DNA of 64,000 nucleotides from Poecilobothrus nobilitatus (GCA_947095535.1 OX352773.1:123738552-123802551), one strand, 5' to 3'. Positions 32,904 to 45,543 are shown, numbered from the stretch's first letter. Program-made: numbers and translations. Notes: generated by a model not told the origin, from the sequence alone.

Positions 32904-33278
32904 TTGATATTTCACGTTTGCAAGATAATGAATTCACTTCAGATTTCAAAGGTGCTGAAATGTAAAAACTTAACACATAAAATATTTAGAGGAGTTTATG
33001 CTCTTGATCAATTATCAAAACAAGTTTCAAAATCTAGTATTTTGGTGGTAAATACTGATACTTCTAATGAAAAGGGAACACATTGGTTAGCAATATTTGT
33101 TCCAGTTCAAGGGTTTGCAGAATATTTTGATTCATTTGGAAATCCCCCGTTTTACAGTGAGATTATAAAATTTCTACAAAATCAATCGACATGTTTTGTT
33201 TTCAACAATAAGCGTTTATAAAGTAATTTAACATCTGTTTGCGAACATTATTGTTATGTATATCTATGGATGCGAAGT
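32904..33278 (+). pseudogene. Polinton adenain-like cysteine protease, truncated (unit 1)
   Basis: The 105-codon frame from 32904 has the catalytic His in THWLAIFVP, then YFDSFGNPPF. A CAA-to-TAA change ends it at 33221 (RL*). The catalytic-Cys region follows as SVCEHYC with Gly changed to Glu, and the gene is cut at 33277-33278 by fusion to LINE1 gag. The protease would mature capsid proteins. The same stop and Glu change occur in unit 2, while unit 3 has the sense codon and Gly. Confidence 0.85.
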
Positions 33279-34250
33279 CGCCATAATATCGGCATAGGAT
33301 GTGGTCTGACGTGCTGGAGTGGGAATGTAGTGATTTAGCCTCCGTCGCTCGTTGAAAACTTTGACTGCGTCTCTGCGGCTTAGTTTATTATCCGTTCTGA
33401 TCTGGAGCATGACTTTTTCTTTATTGTAAGCCGGGCAGGCGCCGTCAGCGGGGGCGTCGTCTTCTGTTAGTTGTAGTGTTGCGCAGTTGATACATTAGGC
33501 GTCCGTGCACTCCTTCTGATGTAGGCAGATCTCCTCACTTGTTTTTTCAGCCGAACATTTGTTGCATCTTGGGAGGCTACGGCAGAACTTCTCTCTGTGA
33601 TTCAATCTTTGGCCTTTGCTGCACCTCATCGGGAGAGGGTAGTGTTCCCTCACTTCAGCTCGGAGAAAACCTGTGGACACCTCTTTTGGCGGGTTCCAGG
33701 CTATCGAAAGTTATAAGATTGGACCAGGAGTATTCTTCTGTTCGATCTTCGTTGAGGTTTATCTTGACAATTTCTGGATTCTTCTTCTTTAATCCTTCGA
33801 GGATTTCACTTTCGACAAGAGTGTTGAGTTCGCGACAGAAGACAGTGCCTAGAGAACAGTTTAGGTTTGTATTGTATTCTGCAGCTTGTATTGTATTTTG
33901 TGAAGACATTTGAGATTTTTGATGAATTTTTCTGCAATTTTTCTGTTGGGCACTTCTAGAAGTAATCCCTCTCGGGTGTATTGTGCCTTAAAAGTTGTGG
34001 CGATGTCTGATAATTGTTGCTCGACATGTTTCTCGATGTTTACGACATGGTTTGTTGCCTTGATATTTAAAAATTTTCGGTTTGCTCCGTCGTTTTTGCC
34101 AAAGGCTTGTACTAAAGTGGGGAAGTCGCTTATTTTGTCTATCTGTCTTTCCAGGTCCCTCTTTTATTAAGCTTGGCCCTTTTGTCTGGGATGGGTTCAT
34201 CATTTTCAAGCCAGCTGAACCTGTTGGTCCCACCCGCAGGTGGTTCCATG
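33279..34250 (-). pseudogene. LINE1 gag fragment (unit 2)
   Basis: Same region as 11331-12300. Minus-strand reading shows KFLNIKATNHV near 34070, LLLEVPNRKIAEKFI near 33960, PLPMRCSKGQRLNHREKFC near 33615 and CNKCSAEKTSEEIC near 33560, then CPAYNKEKVMLQIRTDN near 33430. Zinc-knuckle cysteines are better kept than in LINE1 itself. It stops abruptly at the unit border. The 34234-34440 stretch is LINE1 5' UTR or spacer before LINE2. Confidence 0.75.
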
Positions 34251-34467
34251 TTTGTAACCCTTTCTACCTTCTTTTGTGTTATGCTTTCTTGTGTTTAAAA
34301 AAAATGCAAATATCTTTGTTATGTTACCAAGAATTTGGTTTTTGATCCTTCACTCGTTTTATAAATTATGTATATATGTATTTCGAATTTCGAAATTTTT
34401 AAAAATGATTTTATGATTAGATTTTATTTTTAAAAATGATTAAAACTTTGGTATTACAATTATCAAA

Positions 34468-35268
34468 TTGGCTTCATCCTCAGCTTTAGCATCAACAGGA
34501 GAAGTTCAACACAGTTCTAATACAAAGAAAGTTCGGTTTATTGTTCCAAATATTAAAGATACTAATACTGTTATCGATCAGAAATCAACTAAGGAACATC
34601 ATGAACCTGTAACTATTCTATACTTTTCCAATTTTGCAGCGTCAACAACTTCTAGTTATCTTAGTAAGTTTTTAAAAAATACTTTTAATTTAAATAGTAA
34701 TAAAGTAGTCAATCTTACTCCTAAGAATCTTAGATATAAACCAAAATACAAATTTTTCAAAGTTGTTGTACTCATATCCAAAGTTTGCGATATAATTAAT
34801 TACAAGGGATGGAAAAAAGGTGCAATAATAAAAAAATTTGTATGCAATACTAATCTAGAGACTTCACCTACTAACACCAACACGAAGTTTAACACTGACA
34901 AAAATAAACTGTTATTAAATCCTTTTGCTATTCCGTTTTCTAGCACAAACAACAATAAAAAACTTCCTATTAATAGTACAACATCAACTAGAGGTTCTAA
35001 ATATCCCAACTTTGTTCAATTATATATAATATTAATTATAATAGCATTAACAATAATAATAAAAATAATAAATATAGAAATGAAATAAGTAATAAGAATT
35101 ATAATAATAATAATAATAATAATAATATTGATAATAATAATAATAAAAGTAATAAAAAAAATACTACTAATAAGATTAACAATAATAATATCAATAATAA
35201 AAGCAATAAAAAAAGTAAAAAAAAAGATTTTTAATAATAATATTAATCAGAATAATAATAATAATAAC

Positions 35269-35299
<31 letters not shown>

Positions 35300-35870
35300 A
35301 TAATAATAATAATGATAACAATAATAATAATAATGATATTAATAATGATAATCTTGCTATTAACAACAGTGATAATAACATTGATAACAACAATAACAAC
35401 AATACTAGTAATGATAAATATGATAATAATAATAATAATAATAATATCATTAATAACAATAACAACAATGACAATAATAATAATATTAATAACAATGATA
35501 ATAATAAAATTAATATAAAATGATTCATTATCAATAAATCCGCTAATACCCCCTATTGTTAGAATGACAAAACAATCACTAACAGAGGACTGCCAATACG
35601 CTTTATCAAGGTTTAGAGATAAGAAAATTCTTCATAATGTAAGACTTTTCCTTGCTTATTTACATAACGATTCATATAATCGCGTTATAGAGGGTAAAAC
35701 AAGAACTCATTTATCTGTTCTCATCCACAATGAGGGCCTACCATCTAACTTCAAAGATTTGTATAATCTTTACCTTAGATACCACACAGATATAGGTTTC
35801 ACAACAAAAGAGGTTGAAGAGGACCTTAAGGCTTATCGTAGTCATTGCGACTACGTGAGAACTACAACCA
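34468..35870 (+). pseudogene. LINE2 copy 2 ORF1
   Basis: The N-terminal frame (34468-35088) reads SSSALASTGEVQHSSN, then YFSNFAASTTSSYLSKFLKN and GWKKGAIIKKFVCNTN, an RNA-binding-like domain. The AAT tract follows at 35095-35515, then MTKQSLTEDCQYALSRF at 35564. A deletion of about 30 bp near 35853 (relative to 13553-13582) removes the ORF1 stop and fuses its end to ORF2. Confidence 0.65.
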
Positions 35871-35879
35871 GTTTTTTCG

Positions 35880-38449
35880 TTCGAACTCCAAGTAAATATG
35901 CAAATCTCATCTATTTATTTAACTCGATAAATAAAATAAAAACCTCTCAAAATACTAACCAGATAAATAATATTAAAACTTTTTATCATAACTGTAGTGG
36001 TATGAGAGGAAAGCTTAAAAAACTTTATATTGATGCTAAGTCATGCAATTTTAATGTACTAGCTCTAACTGAAACATGGCTTAATGAATCGTTTACAAAC
36101 GAAGAAATTCTTGATGGTAATTGGTCCATTTACAGGAGCGATCGTAATTATCAGTTTACTAATAGTTCGCGAGGTGGTGGTGTATTATTTGCCGTAGGTA
36201 ATAACTTACCTAGTGTACCTGTAATTACTAGTACTTTTCAATCATTTGAACACCAATTTATTAAAATTAATTTAGATAACTTATACCTATGTATTGTTTA
36301 TTTCCCTCCGAACTCTGACAATTCCTCTTATTCTGAATTTTATAGTGTATATCATAATATCATTTTAAATATGCATGAGGAGGACTCAATTTTCGTCTTT
36401 GGCGATTTCAATCGCCCGGCTTTCTTTCTTCTTGATTCTTTCTCTTGTTGTTGATGATTCTGACGATTTGCTATTACCAATTAACTTCCAGGATGAGATT
36501 GATTTCGGTCTTATTAGTGAGTTTTATGGCAATGATTTACAGCAGATTATTAGTTATCCCACCAACAATAATAAATGGTTAGATCTTGCATTTTCAAATG
36601 CATATGATAGAGTGGTGGTAAAGCTCGCTGATGATGCAGATAATCGTTTTACTAACACTGATCATCATAACGCAATCATCTTTGAGTTCTCTACTTTCAT
36701 TCCACTCTCGAGCAAAATTTACAATAATGAAATTGTATATGATTTCCCTAATGCTGACTACCAAAGCAGTAATAATGCTTTATTATCTACTAACTGGGAC
36801 GAACTGTAAGCACAACAGAATATCAACTCAATAATCTCTATATTTTATTAAAAATTTTTGAAATTACAAATGTTTTTGTACCTAAAATCCGTAAGAAAAA
36901 TAAAACAACAGAACCATGGTTAGATAGAGAACTTAGGACTTTGCGTAACCAGCGCAATAAAATATACAAGAAAAGTAAACACACAATAGCACCTAACGAT
37001 AACTTATTGAATTTGTACAAACTGCTTGCAAATGAATTCAAACTGAAAGCTCATACACCCTATGAAAACTATGTCATTAATATAGGTAACAAATTAATTA
37101 GTGATCCCAAAAAATTTTTCGAATTTGTCAACATTAAACGAAAAATATTCGGCTACCCTAATTCAATGTCCAAGGACAATACTTTTTCCTCTTGCCCGAA
37201 AACAATTTGTAACTTTTTTTCTGACAGTTTTCAAAAAGTTTATCGTCCAAAAGAACAATTTGATATCTCTGCTATTTCTTTACCTAATAGCTCCAATTTG
37301 TTAATTACAGATCTGTATCTTTCCGAAAGGGACATTTATGAAGGTATTATGAGCCTTGACCTAATCCCTCCACTCTTTTTATATAGCTGTACTCATCATC
37401 TAATTTCTCCTCTTCATTTCATTTTAAATAAATCGCTTTCGAATGGTGTTTTTCCACATGTGTGGAAATCCTCTCATTTAACTCCCATCTACAAAAAAGG
37501 TGAACGATCATCAGTAGAAAACTATCGATGTATAGCCAATCTATCGACTATCCCAAAATTATTCGAAAAAATTGTTGTCGATAAAATTACTCCTGTAATA
37601 AATGCCAACGAACTTAACGAAAAACAACACGGTTTCAGAAAGGGTCGTTCCACTACAACGAACCTTATGTTATACACATCTGAAATCCTGGGTTAAAATT
37701 TAGAAAGGATATCAAGTTGATGCAATTTACACTGATTTTAGCAAAGCATTCAATCGTGTAGATCATTACACTTTGCTAAACGAACTTACAACTTTTGGTA
37801 TATCGGGTTCTTTTCTTGCATGGCTTAACTCTTATTTATCAGAAAGGAGACAAAACGTTAAAAATCAAGGTATATTGTCCAATATAATCGAGGTTACTTC
37901 TGGTGTACCTCAAGGTAGCCATTTAGGGCCACTTTTATTCAATATATTTATCTCCGATCTTTCAGAATATTTGGGTGCCATACCGCACATAGCCTTTGCT
38001 GACGACCTAAAAATACATCAAGTCATAAATGACAGTTCTGATGCAGCTTTACTTCAATCGAGCTTATCATCATTACATGATTGGTGTATAACCAATAAAT
38101 TAGAGCTCAATATACTGAAATGCAAGGTTATCAGTTTTACCCGTAAACGTTCTTCTTTACTGTATGACTACAGAATAGATAATCTAATACTTGAAAGGGT
38201 TTTAGTATTATTGATCTTGGAATTCCACTTGATAATAAACTTACCTTTAATCTGCAGTATGACCACTTAATTTCAAGAGCAAATAAAATGTTAGCTTTCA
38301 TTAAGAGAAGAGCTAAAGAATTTAGTGACTTAACTGTGACAAAACTCTATATTGTTGGCTAATTCGTTCTATATTAGAATACGGTAGCATTATATGGGAT
38401 CCAGCTTTTCAGGTTCATTCTAACAAAATTTAATAAGTTCAAAAATAGT
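35880..38449 (+). pseudogene. LINE2 copy 2 ORF2: endonuclease and reverse transcriptase
   Basis: Endonuclease: HNCSGMRGKLKKLY, LALTETWLNESF, IVYFPPNSDNSS and VFGDFNRP (near 36395). RT: LTPIYKKGERSSVENYRC, QHGFRKGRSTTTN, SGVPQGSHLGPLLFN and IAFADDLKIH (catalytic FADD near 38000). It lacks the eight codons TKKGAGPD present in copy 1 (24-bp loss between TGAC repeats near 37358). Shared with copy 1: the frame break after FGDFNRP, the shift near 36808 and a stop at 37694. Confidence 0.8.
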
Positions 38450-38455
38450 TTCTTG

Positions 38456-39500
38456 TTATACCCTACACATTAAGTATAGGGTATATTAACTTTGGTATAG
38501 TGTTTGTAACCACCAAAAGGAAGCGAGTTAGGTATAGACATGTATATATATTCTGAATCAGGATCACCGCCGGAGTCGATTTAGCGATGTCCGTCCGTCC
38601 GTTCGTAAACACGATAAATCAAAAAATAATGATGCTATCTTGATGAAATTTATACTGTAGGTTAACAATGACTAAGGTAAGGGGGGGATTGTAAATGGGC
38701 GAAATCGGACCATGCGTTCGAGTACCTTCCATACAACTTCGAAAACCTAATACGCATATTTTCGAAATTAATAAAGATAGAAACTTAAAATTTTGTACGA
38801 GGGTGTGTTTTTCTGAATCCCTGATATCCCCAAAATTGGAGATGAAGTGGAGTGGTTGTCCGGGTACCTCCCATACAACTCCCAAAACCGAACATGCATA
38901 TCTTCGAAATTAATAAAGATAGGAACTTCAAATTTGATACGAGGGTGCTGTTTCCTAAATCCCTGATTTGCCTAAAATTTGAGATGAATTGGAGTGGTCG
39001 TTCGGGTACCTCCCATACAACTCCCAAAACCGAACAAGCATATCTTCGAAATTAATAAAGACAGAAACTTCAAATTTGGTACAAGGGTGTTGTTTCCTGA
39101 ATCCCTGATTTGTCCAAAATTTAAGATGAATTAGAATGGTTGTTCGGGTATCTGCCACACAACTCCTAAGACCAAACAAGCATATCTTCGAAATTAATAA
39201 ATATATAAACTTGAAATTTGATATAAGAATGTTCTACCCTGTTGATGTCTCTAAAATTTGAGATGAATTGGGGTGGTGGTCCGCGTGCCTTCACACACTT
39301 CCCAAGACCTAACAATCATATTTTCGAATTTAACAAAGATAGAAACCTGAAATTTTGTACAAAGATTGTAACAGCATTTATTTTTTTTAGCTTGTATTAA
39401 ATACCTAACTAAAATAACTTATGGATTTTTAATTTAATTGGAATGTTTTAGGTGTAGGGTATAAATAAGTCGGTCGCATCAACTTACTGTTATTTTTACT
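38456..39500. mobile_element. TTATACCCTACAC element with internal 142-bp satellite
   Basis: TTATACCCTACAC at 38456-38468 is the perfect complement of GTGTAGGGTATAA at 39452-39464. A second inverted copy right beside the left end makes a hairpin (38457-38485). CGATGTCCGTCCGTCCG follows near 38583. The middle is a minisatellite (38700-39370). About 36 bp beyond the right repeat end in TTATTTTTACTTG. No protein. It could be a Helitron-like (DINE with central tandem repeats) or fold-back element; ends were not proved because LINE2 sequence was lost at the insertion. Confidence 0.6.
38700..39370. repeat. 142-bp minisatellite, about 4.7 copies
   Basis: TTCGAAATTAATAAAG recurs at 38761, 38903, 39045 and 39187 (period 142) and in changed form at 39323 (136). 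Each unit contains CCCATACAACTCCCAAAACC and CCTGATTTGCCTAAAATTTG-like stretches. Divergence grows toward the right end. Confidence 0.85.
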
Positions 39501-41079
39501 TGTTTTTATAAGGTATGTACATATTAAAATTAAAATAAAATAATATAAAATGAAATAATTAATGAGTAATACAAGTTAATTTTTAAAAAATTATATCAAT
39601 TGTTTTTTAATTTTCACAAAATTTTGGAAAAAAAGATTTATAATTTCACAATTTTTTTTATTTAACCGTACCGATTAAAAAATCATGGCAAACTGTATAT
39701 TTTAAAAATTTCAATCTTCCATCCAAAAATATTTTTAATTTTTAGAAAAAATATTCTTCTAAACAAAAAAGAAACAAGTAACTTTGAAATGTTATTAAAA
39801 ATAAAATTTAAGGACCGGCGTAATATTTTCTAGTATGGTTTGAACTTTGTCATATAATACATAAATACAATATTATTGAATTTGCGATGCATAAATAATA
39901 TACATATGTATGTACTAAAGATGTGCACAACGGGTCGCAGGGCCTAGGTGTAAGGGCAACTTTATGCCTCTCCTGAGAAACAACAAAGATGTGCATGGAT
40001 ATATCTTCTCTCTATTGCTATACTCGCTATACTATACAAGTAATTCACTACATTCACTCAAGAAAGAGTACAGTAAAAGCTATACTCGATTTTAAACAAA
40101 TATATATTCAACTCTATTTGTTTGTATCAAATTCAAATGCGTATTAAATTTGATCTCGTAAAAGATTTGATGTTTTGAAAATCTAAAACGAGTACTAGAA
40201 ATATGATCAATATACACTGAGTATAGCAGGTACTCAAATGAAAAATTATAAAAATTATATTATATTATAAAAATTATATAATTATAAAAATTATATAATT
40301 ATATAGAATTTATATTAAAAATATTATATGTAATATTATATGTATTATGTTTTTGTTTATGTATCTAAATATACGATTTATGTATGAAAATCTACTATAT
40401 ACGAACACAACACTAGTATTCTAAGGTCGAGGATGGGAGGGGCTGGAGATTAAAGGGCATTATCTTTAAAATGTTGTATATTTTTTTTCTTGTTTCATTT
40501 TTGTGTACCATTAATTTGTAAATTGTTAATGTGTTATTTATTTTAAAACAAACAATTCAATAATCTTATTCTTAAGATAAGAAGTTTTTTTTTTCCTAAG
40601 GGAGGTGGGAATCTTCCAAAGACACCAAGAATTTCCCCCTTGGTAGTATCAGATTTTTACTGACTAAACCCACCTCCCCTTTTAGTCAATTTAATGGGAT
40701 GAAACCCTTACCTACGAACGCAGTATATTGGCTATGGAGTAGGGATAGGAAGGATGGGAAATGGATACGGAAACATTAAATTGGAAGTGGGACTGTAAGG
40801 AAACAATGAATCCGTCTATTATTATTACTATTTTGTTAAGAGTGACTATAGCCGTTACAACAGTTACAACATGTAGTAGTATATAAGACCTTACTACATG
40901 AGGTAATTATTGAAGGCAACCTCCACTGTCACTGTAGCGGTTGTTATTATTGGTATTAGTATTCTTATTAATATTATTATTATTTTACTACAGAGTCCGG
41001 GCCATCAGTGGATTACAATGTGCAGTAGTATATAACACCTTACTTGCATGATATAACCTAAGATAGCTCCACTGTAGCA

Positions 41080-41310
41080 GCTAATATTATTATTATTATT
41101 ACTATTACTATTATTATTACTATTATTATTGTTATTATTACTATTACTGTTATTATTATTACCATTATTATTATTATTATTAATATTATTATTACTATTA
41201 TTATTATTATTGTTATTATTACTATTATTATTATTATTACTAATATTATTACTATTACTATTATTATTACTATTGTTATTATTGTTATTATTATTACTAC
41301 TATTAATTAT
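41080..41310. repeat. (TTA)n microsatellite, unit 2 first S copy
   Basis: TTA triplets with interruptions, equivalent to 18686-18920. Confidence 0.85.
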
Positions 41311-41359
41311 ACGATATACATTATTACGATATAAAAGTACTACATATTTTTTTTTATTT

Positions 41360-41432
41360 GACCTGACCGGGGTTTGAACCCAAGACCCTTCGATTGAAAG
41401 GTTGGCGACTTAAGCACTGTTAGACAAAGCAT
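41360..41432 (-). repeat. tRNA-like SINE head, unit 2 first S copy
   Basis: Same T arm GGGTTCAAACCCC on the minus strand and the same arm upstream, with CGATTG in place of CAATTG. Confidence 0.55.
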
Positions 41433-43304
41433 AGATACATACACCCATATTCTTGAAGACTCATCACTTACGCGATGAAAAAATGAATCACATCACGTCT
41501 AGTTTAAAATGTAATTCTCGAAGACTCATGATGTAAATTTTTGTTATGTTGGTAGTAATTTACTGTCAAATGAAAATTCAGCTAAAAAACGTTCAGCTAA
41601 AATTATTTAAAAAAGAGGTTTGATTTCTAACTAAAATAACTTATGGATTTTTAATTTAATTGGAATATTTTAGGTGTAGGGTATAAATAAGTCGGTTGCA
41701 TCAACTTACTGTTATTTTTACTTGTTTTTATAAGGTATGTACATATTAAAATTAAAATAAAATAATATAAAATGAAATAATTAATGAGTAATACAAGTTA
41801 ATTTTTAAAAAATTATATCAATTGTTTTTTAATTTTCACAAAATTTTGGAAAAAAAGATTTATAATTTCACCATTTTTTTTATTTAACTGTACCGATTAA
41901 AAAATCATGGCAAACTGTATATTTTAAAAATTTCAATCTTCCATCCAAAAATATTTTTAATTTTTAGAAAAAATATTCTTCTAAACAAAAAAGAAACAAG
42001 TAACTTTGAAATGTTATTAAAAATAAAATTTAAGGACCGGCGTAATATTTTCTAGTATGGTTTGAACTTTGTCATATAATACATAAATACAATATTATTG
42101 AATTTGCGATGCATAAATAATATACATATGTATGTACTAAAGATGTGCACAACGGGTCGCAGGGCCTAGGTGTAAGGGCAACTTTATGCCTCTCCTGAGA
42201 AACAACAAAGATGTGCATGGATATATCTTCTCTCTATTGCTATACTCGCTATACTATACAAGTAATTCACTACATTCACTCAAGAAAGAGTACAGTAAAA
42301 GCTATACTCGATTTTAAACAAATATATATTCAACTCTATTTGTTTGTATCAAATTCAAATGCGTATTAAATTTGATCTCGTAAAAGATTTGATGTTTTGA
42401 AAATCTAAAACGAGTACTAGAAATATGATCAATATACACTGAGTATAGCAGGTACTCAAATGAAAAATTATAAAAATTATATTATATTATAAAACTTATA
42501 TAATTATAAAAATTATATAATTATATAGAATTTATATTAAAAATATTATATGTAATATTATATGTATTATGTTTTTGTTTATGTATCTAAATATACGATT
42601 TATGTATGAAAATCTACTATATACGAACACAACACTAGTATTCTAAGGTCGAGGATGGGAGGGGCTGGAGATTAAATGGCACTATCTTTAAAATGTTGTA
42701 TATTTTTTTTCTTGTTTCATTTTTGTGTACCATTAATTTGTAAATTGTTAATGTGTTATTTATTTTAAAACAAACAATTCATTAATCTTATTCTTAAGAT
42801 AAGAAGTTTTTTTTTCCCCCCAAAGGGAGGTGGGAATCTTCCAAAGACACCAAGAATTTCCCCCTTGGTAGTATCAGATTTTTACTGACTAAACCCACCT
42901 CCCCTTTTAGTCAATATAATGGGATGAAACCCTTATCTGCGAATGCAGTATATTGGCTAGGGAGTAGGGATAGGAAGGATGGGAAATGGATACGGAAACA
43001 TTAAATTGGGAGTGGGACTGTAAGGAAACAATGAATCCGTCTATTATTATTACTATTTTGTTAACAGTGACTATAGCCGTTACAACAGTTACAACATGTA
43101 GTAGTATATAAGACCTTACTACATGAAGTAATTATTGAAGGCAACCTCCACTGTCACTGTAGCGGCTGTTATTATTGGTATTAATATTCTTATTAATATT
43201 ATTATTATTTTACTACAGAGTCCGGGCCATCAGTGGATTACAACGCGCAGTAGTATATAACACCTTACTTGCATGATATAACCTAAGATAGCTCCACTGT
43301 AGCA

Positions 43305-43535
43305 GCTAATATTATTATTATTATTACTATTACTATTATTATTACTATTATTATTGTTATTATTACTATTACTGTTATTATTATTACCATTATTATTATT
43401 ATTATTAATATTATTATTACTATTATTATTATTATTGTTATTATTACTATTATTATTATTATTACTAATATTATTATTATTACTATTATTATTACTATTG
43501 TTATTATTATTATTATTATTACTACTATTAATTAT
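43305..43535. repeat. (TTA)n microsatellite, unit 2 second S copy
   Basis: Equivalent to 41080-41310, with nearly the same pattern of interruptions. Confidence 0.85.
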
Positions 43536-43584
43536 ACGATATACATTATTACGATATAAAAGTACTACATATTTTTTTTTTATT

Positions 43585-43658
43585 TGACCTGACCGGGGTT
43601 TGAACCCAAGACCCTTCAATTGAAAGGTTGGCGACTTAAGCACTGTTAGACAAAGCAT
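43585..43658 (-). repeat. tRNA-like SINE head, unit 2 second S copy
   Basis: T arm and anticodon-like arm as in unit 1, with CAATTG as in unit 1. Confidence 0.55.
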
Positions 43659-43850
43659 AGATACATACACCCATATTCTTGAAGACTCATCACTTACGCG
43701 ATGAAAAAATGTATCACATCACGTCTAGTTTAAAATGTAATTCTCGAAGACTCATGATGTAAATTTTTGTTATGTTGGTAGTAATTTACTGTCAAATGAA
43801 AATTCAGCTAAAAAACGTTCAGCTAAACTTATTTAAAAAAGAGGTTTGAT

Positions 43851-44430
43851 TTTTAAATTGTAAATGAAAGTACATATTCATAAATGGCAAGAAGTCGTCG
43901 TATCTTGCGAACCAGAAGTCGGACCGATGTGATTAAAAAACCTAGTTCTTCGATTCTATAATAGAAATTAAAAATAGAATAGAAAACCTAGAGAAAACGA
44001 TTCTATAATAGAAATTATAAATGAAAAAAAAATGAGAAATGTACTAAAAAATGGTACCATGTTTTTTAGGGGAGGGGAGGGGGGCTTAAAGTCGAACTTT
44101 TTTATTTTTTTTTTATTTTTTAATTCTACAACAAAATCAGGGAGTACCTTTTCTAAATCATGTCGGTCTGACTTCTAGAGTGCAAGATACGGGGGCTTCT
44201 TGCAACTTATAACTATATATGTACTCCGATGCTAGTTCAATTTTCTAGTTCAAGATGCTAGTTCAAAAAAACAATTTTTTATTTTGTAAAATATACTAAA
44301 CAAAAACAACATTCACTAAAATACTAATTTATTTTTAATTATACATACATACTTCCTTTCCACTCTACCCATTCTAATATCTTTGTTTAAACTTAGACTT
44401 AACTAAAAACTAAAAAAAAAATACTTAATT
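43851..44430. repeat. Block R, unit 2, left piece
   Basis: Holds the nested 353-bp inverted-repeat element (43867-44222) and then the stretch from AATATACTAAACAAAAACAA to TACTTAATT that is repeated after the pol fragment. Confidence 0.75.
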
Positions 44431-44599
44431 AAAATTATTAAAGATAGACAGAGACACCTTTTGCCGATTATAGAAGACGTTTTAGAGGAACTTTACAAAG
44501 CCAAGATTTTATATATGGACATTACATTGTCTACGACAAACATGTCAGATATCATACGACGTACGTTTTATGTTAATGTTAGGGATGGGTCAGATGCAT

Positions 44600-45540
44600 A
44601 AGTATACTTACATTGACACTTACTACAATGGCTAGATGGGCTATTATCTTACAAGAATATGAATGTAAAATTCTGCACAAATCAGGCTCAACAATGCGAA
44701 ATGTTGATATTTTAAGTCTATACCCGGTTGCCATGCTTATTGATGGTCTTACCTACCAAATCAAAGAAGCTTAAAAGAAAGATAAATACTGTAACTTAAT
44801 ATACAAAATATTAGAAAACAATCACTTTGAAAATTATGTTTTGAGAAATGGAGTACTATATAAGTTCTCGAAGAGTGATAATTTGTTGGTGGTACCCAAA
44901 TTATGCAAAATATGATAATTCGGAACGTTCATGAAAGAGGGCACATTAACAGCAGAAAAACACAAAATATAGTGAAAGTGAATTACTATATTCCAAAATT
45001 GAAAAATGAAGTCAAAATTACTATTTCTAATTGCATCACGCATATTCTACCCTGTAGAAAAAGTGGAAAACAAGAAGGATTTAAGGACTAAATCCAATTT
45101 ATAAGGGCGACGATTGCTGCAGACTTATCACATCGATCACATTGGGTCATCTATATCAACAGCAAAAAAATACAAACAACTTTAAGTAATAATTGCCGTA
45201 TTGGAATTGCAATCAGAAGTATTTGGGAACCCTTCAAAAATTATAACAGGTTTAACAAGGTACAGCTTTCACCTCAAATGCTTTTGCAGAATATTGTGAA
45301 GAGAATAGTATAATGCACGTAAAAATCACAACAGGTTTTCCGCGGGGCCAAGTATAGCGAATTAATAGGGTAATAATTGAAATTTTAAAAAAACTTTCGC
45401 TAGAAGATCCAACAAAGTGGTTCAAAAATGTTCCACAGGCTTCCACATTTAACAGAAGCCTTAACAAAACACCATTCGAAGTTATGTTTGGAGTGAAAAT
45501 GAAAAACGAGGAAGATATGAAACTTGCGGGAAAAATGGAA
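44600..45540 (+). pseudogene. Gypsy-like RNase H end and integrase N-terminal part
   Basis: ARWAIILQEYECKILHKSG and STMRNVDILSLYP near 44640-44735 are the end of a gypsy-group RNase H. The integrase zinc site follows as RNVHERGHINSRK and CITHILPC (44925-45055). Core-like sequence with IDHIGSS and RSLNKTPFEVMFG (to 45495) is scattered over several frames. Acidic catalytic residues cannot be followed with confidence through the breaks. Confidence 0.65.
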
Positions 45541-45543
45541 AAC

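Larger units (their letters stand above)
11331..33278. repeat. Tandem array unit 1 (with errantivirus A inside)
   Basis: Order: LINE1 gag part, LINE2 copy 1, block S, block R, errantivirus A, block P. The left edge is the LINE1 gag position that is fused to the protease in the two later boundaries. Without errantivirus A (9867 bp) and one TGTA duplicate the unit would be about 12.1 kb. The right boundary is the two-base overlap GT at 33277-33278. Confidence 0.85.
31821..33278 (+). repeat. Block P, unit 1: Polinton capsid/protease segment
   Basis: Contains the C-terminal major capsid part, a short unidentified frame and a truncated cysteine protease. It is nearly identical to 49175-50625 and more distant from 59035-60514. 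The first ~200 bp, including an A-run and AATGAATCATGAACTGAATG, are non-coding and shared by all three copies. Confidence 0.85.
34440..38449 (+). mobile_element. LINE2 copy 2, 3'-truncated by a later insertion
   Basis: Retains the 5' end missing in copy 1 and nearly all of ORF2, but is cut at about 38449 where the TTATACCC element begins; the last ~600 bp of LINE2 are absent. It is very similar to copy 1 and shares its older lesions. Confidence 0.8.
39407..41628. repeat. First copy of 2222-bp tandem duplication (element end plus block S)
   Basis: Starts AACTAAAATAACTTATGG inside the satellite-bearing element and runs through the S block to within the 969-bp element. The same start recurs at 41629, so the period is 2222 bp. 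The copies are nearly identical. Confidence 0.88.
41629..43850. repeat. Second copy of 2222-bp tandem duplication
   Basis: Begins at 41629 directly after GAGGTTTGATTTCT. It repeats the right end of the satellite-bearing element (GTGTAGGGTATAA near 41674), which shows that the element inserted before the duplication. The right edge passes smoothly into block R. Confidence 0.85.

Noticed and set aside
33539..34345. Plus-strand frames at 33539-34345 and 50886-51703
   Set aside because: They are opposite the LINE1 gag fragment, whose zinc knuckles read on the minus strand.
35247..35534. Leu/Ile-rich frames opposite or beside the LINE2 AAT tract (13038-13220, 35247-35534)
   Set aside because: They are shadows of the poly-Asn coding tract in other frames.
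38619..39179. Repeated frames starting MGVVWEVPG on the minus strand
   Set aside because: They arise from the 142-bp minisatellite; similarity between them reflects DNA repetition, not a protein family.
38700..39370. CRISPR-like regular repeats
   Set aside because: The period is 142 bp with no unique spacers, and the context is a eukaryotic mobile element.
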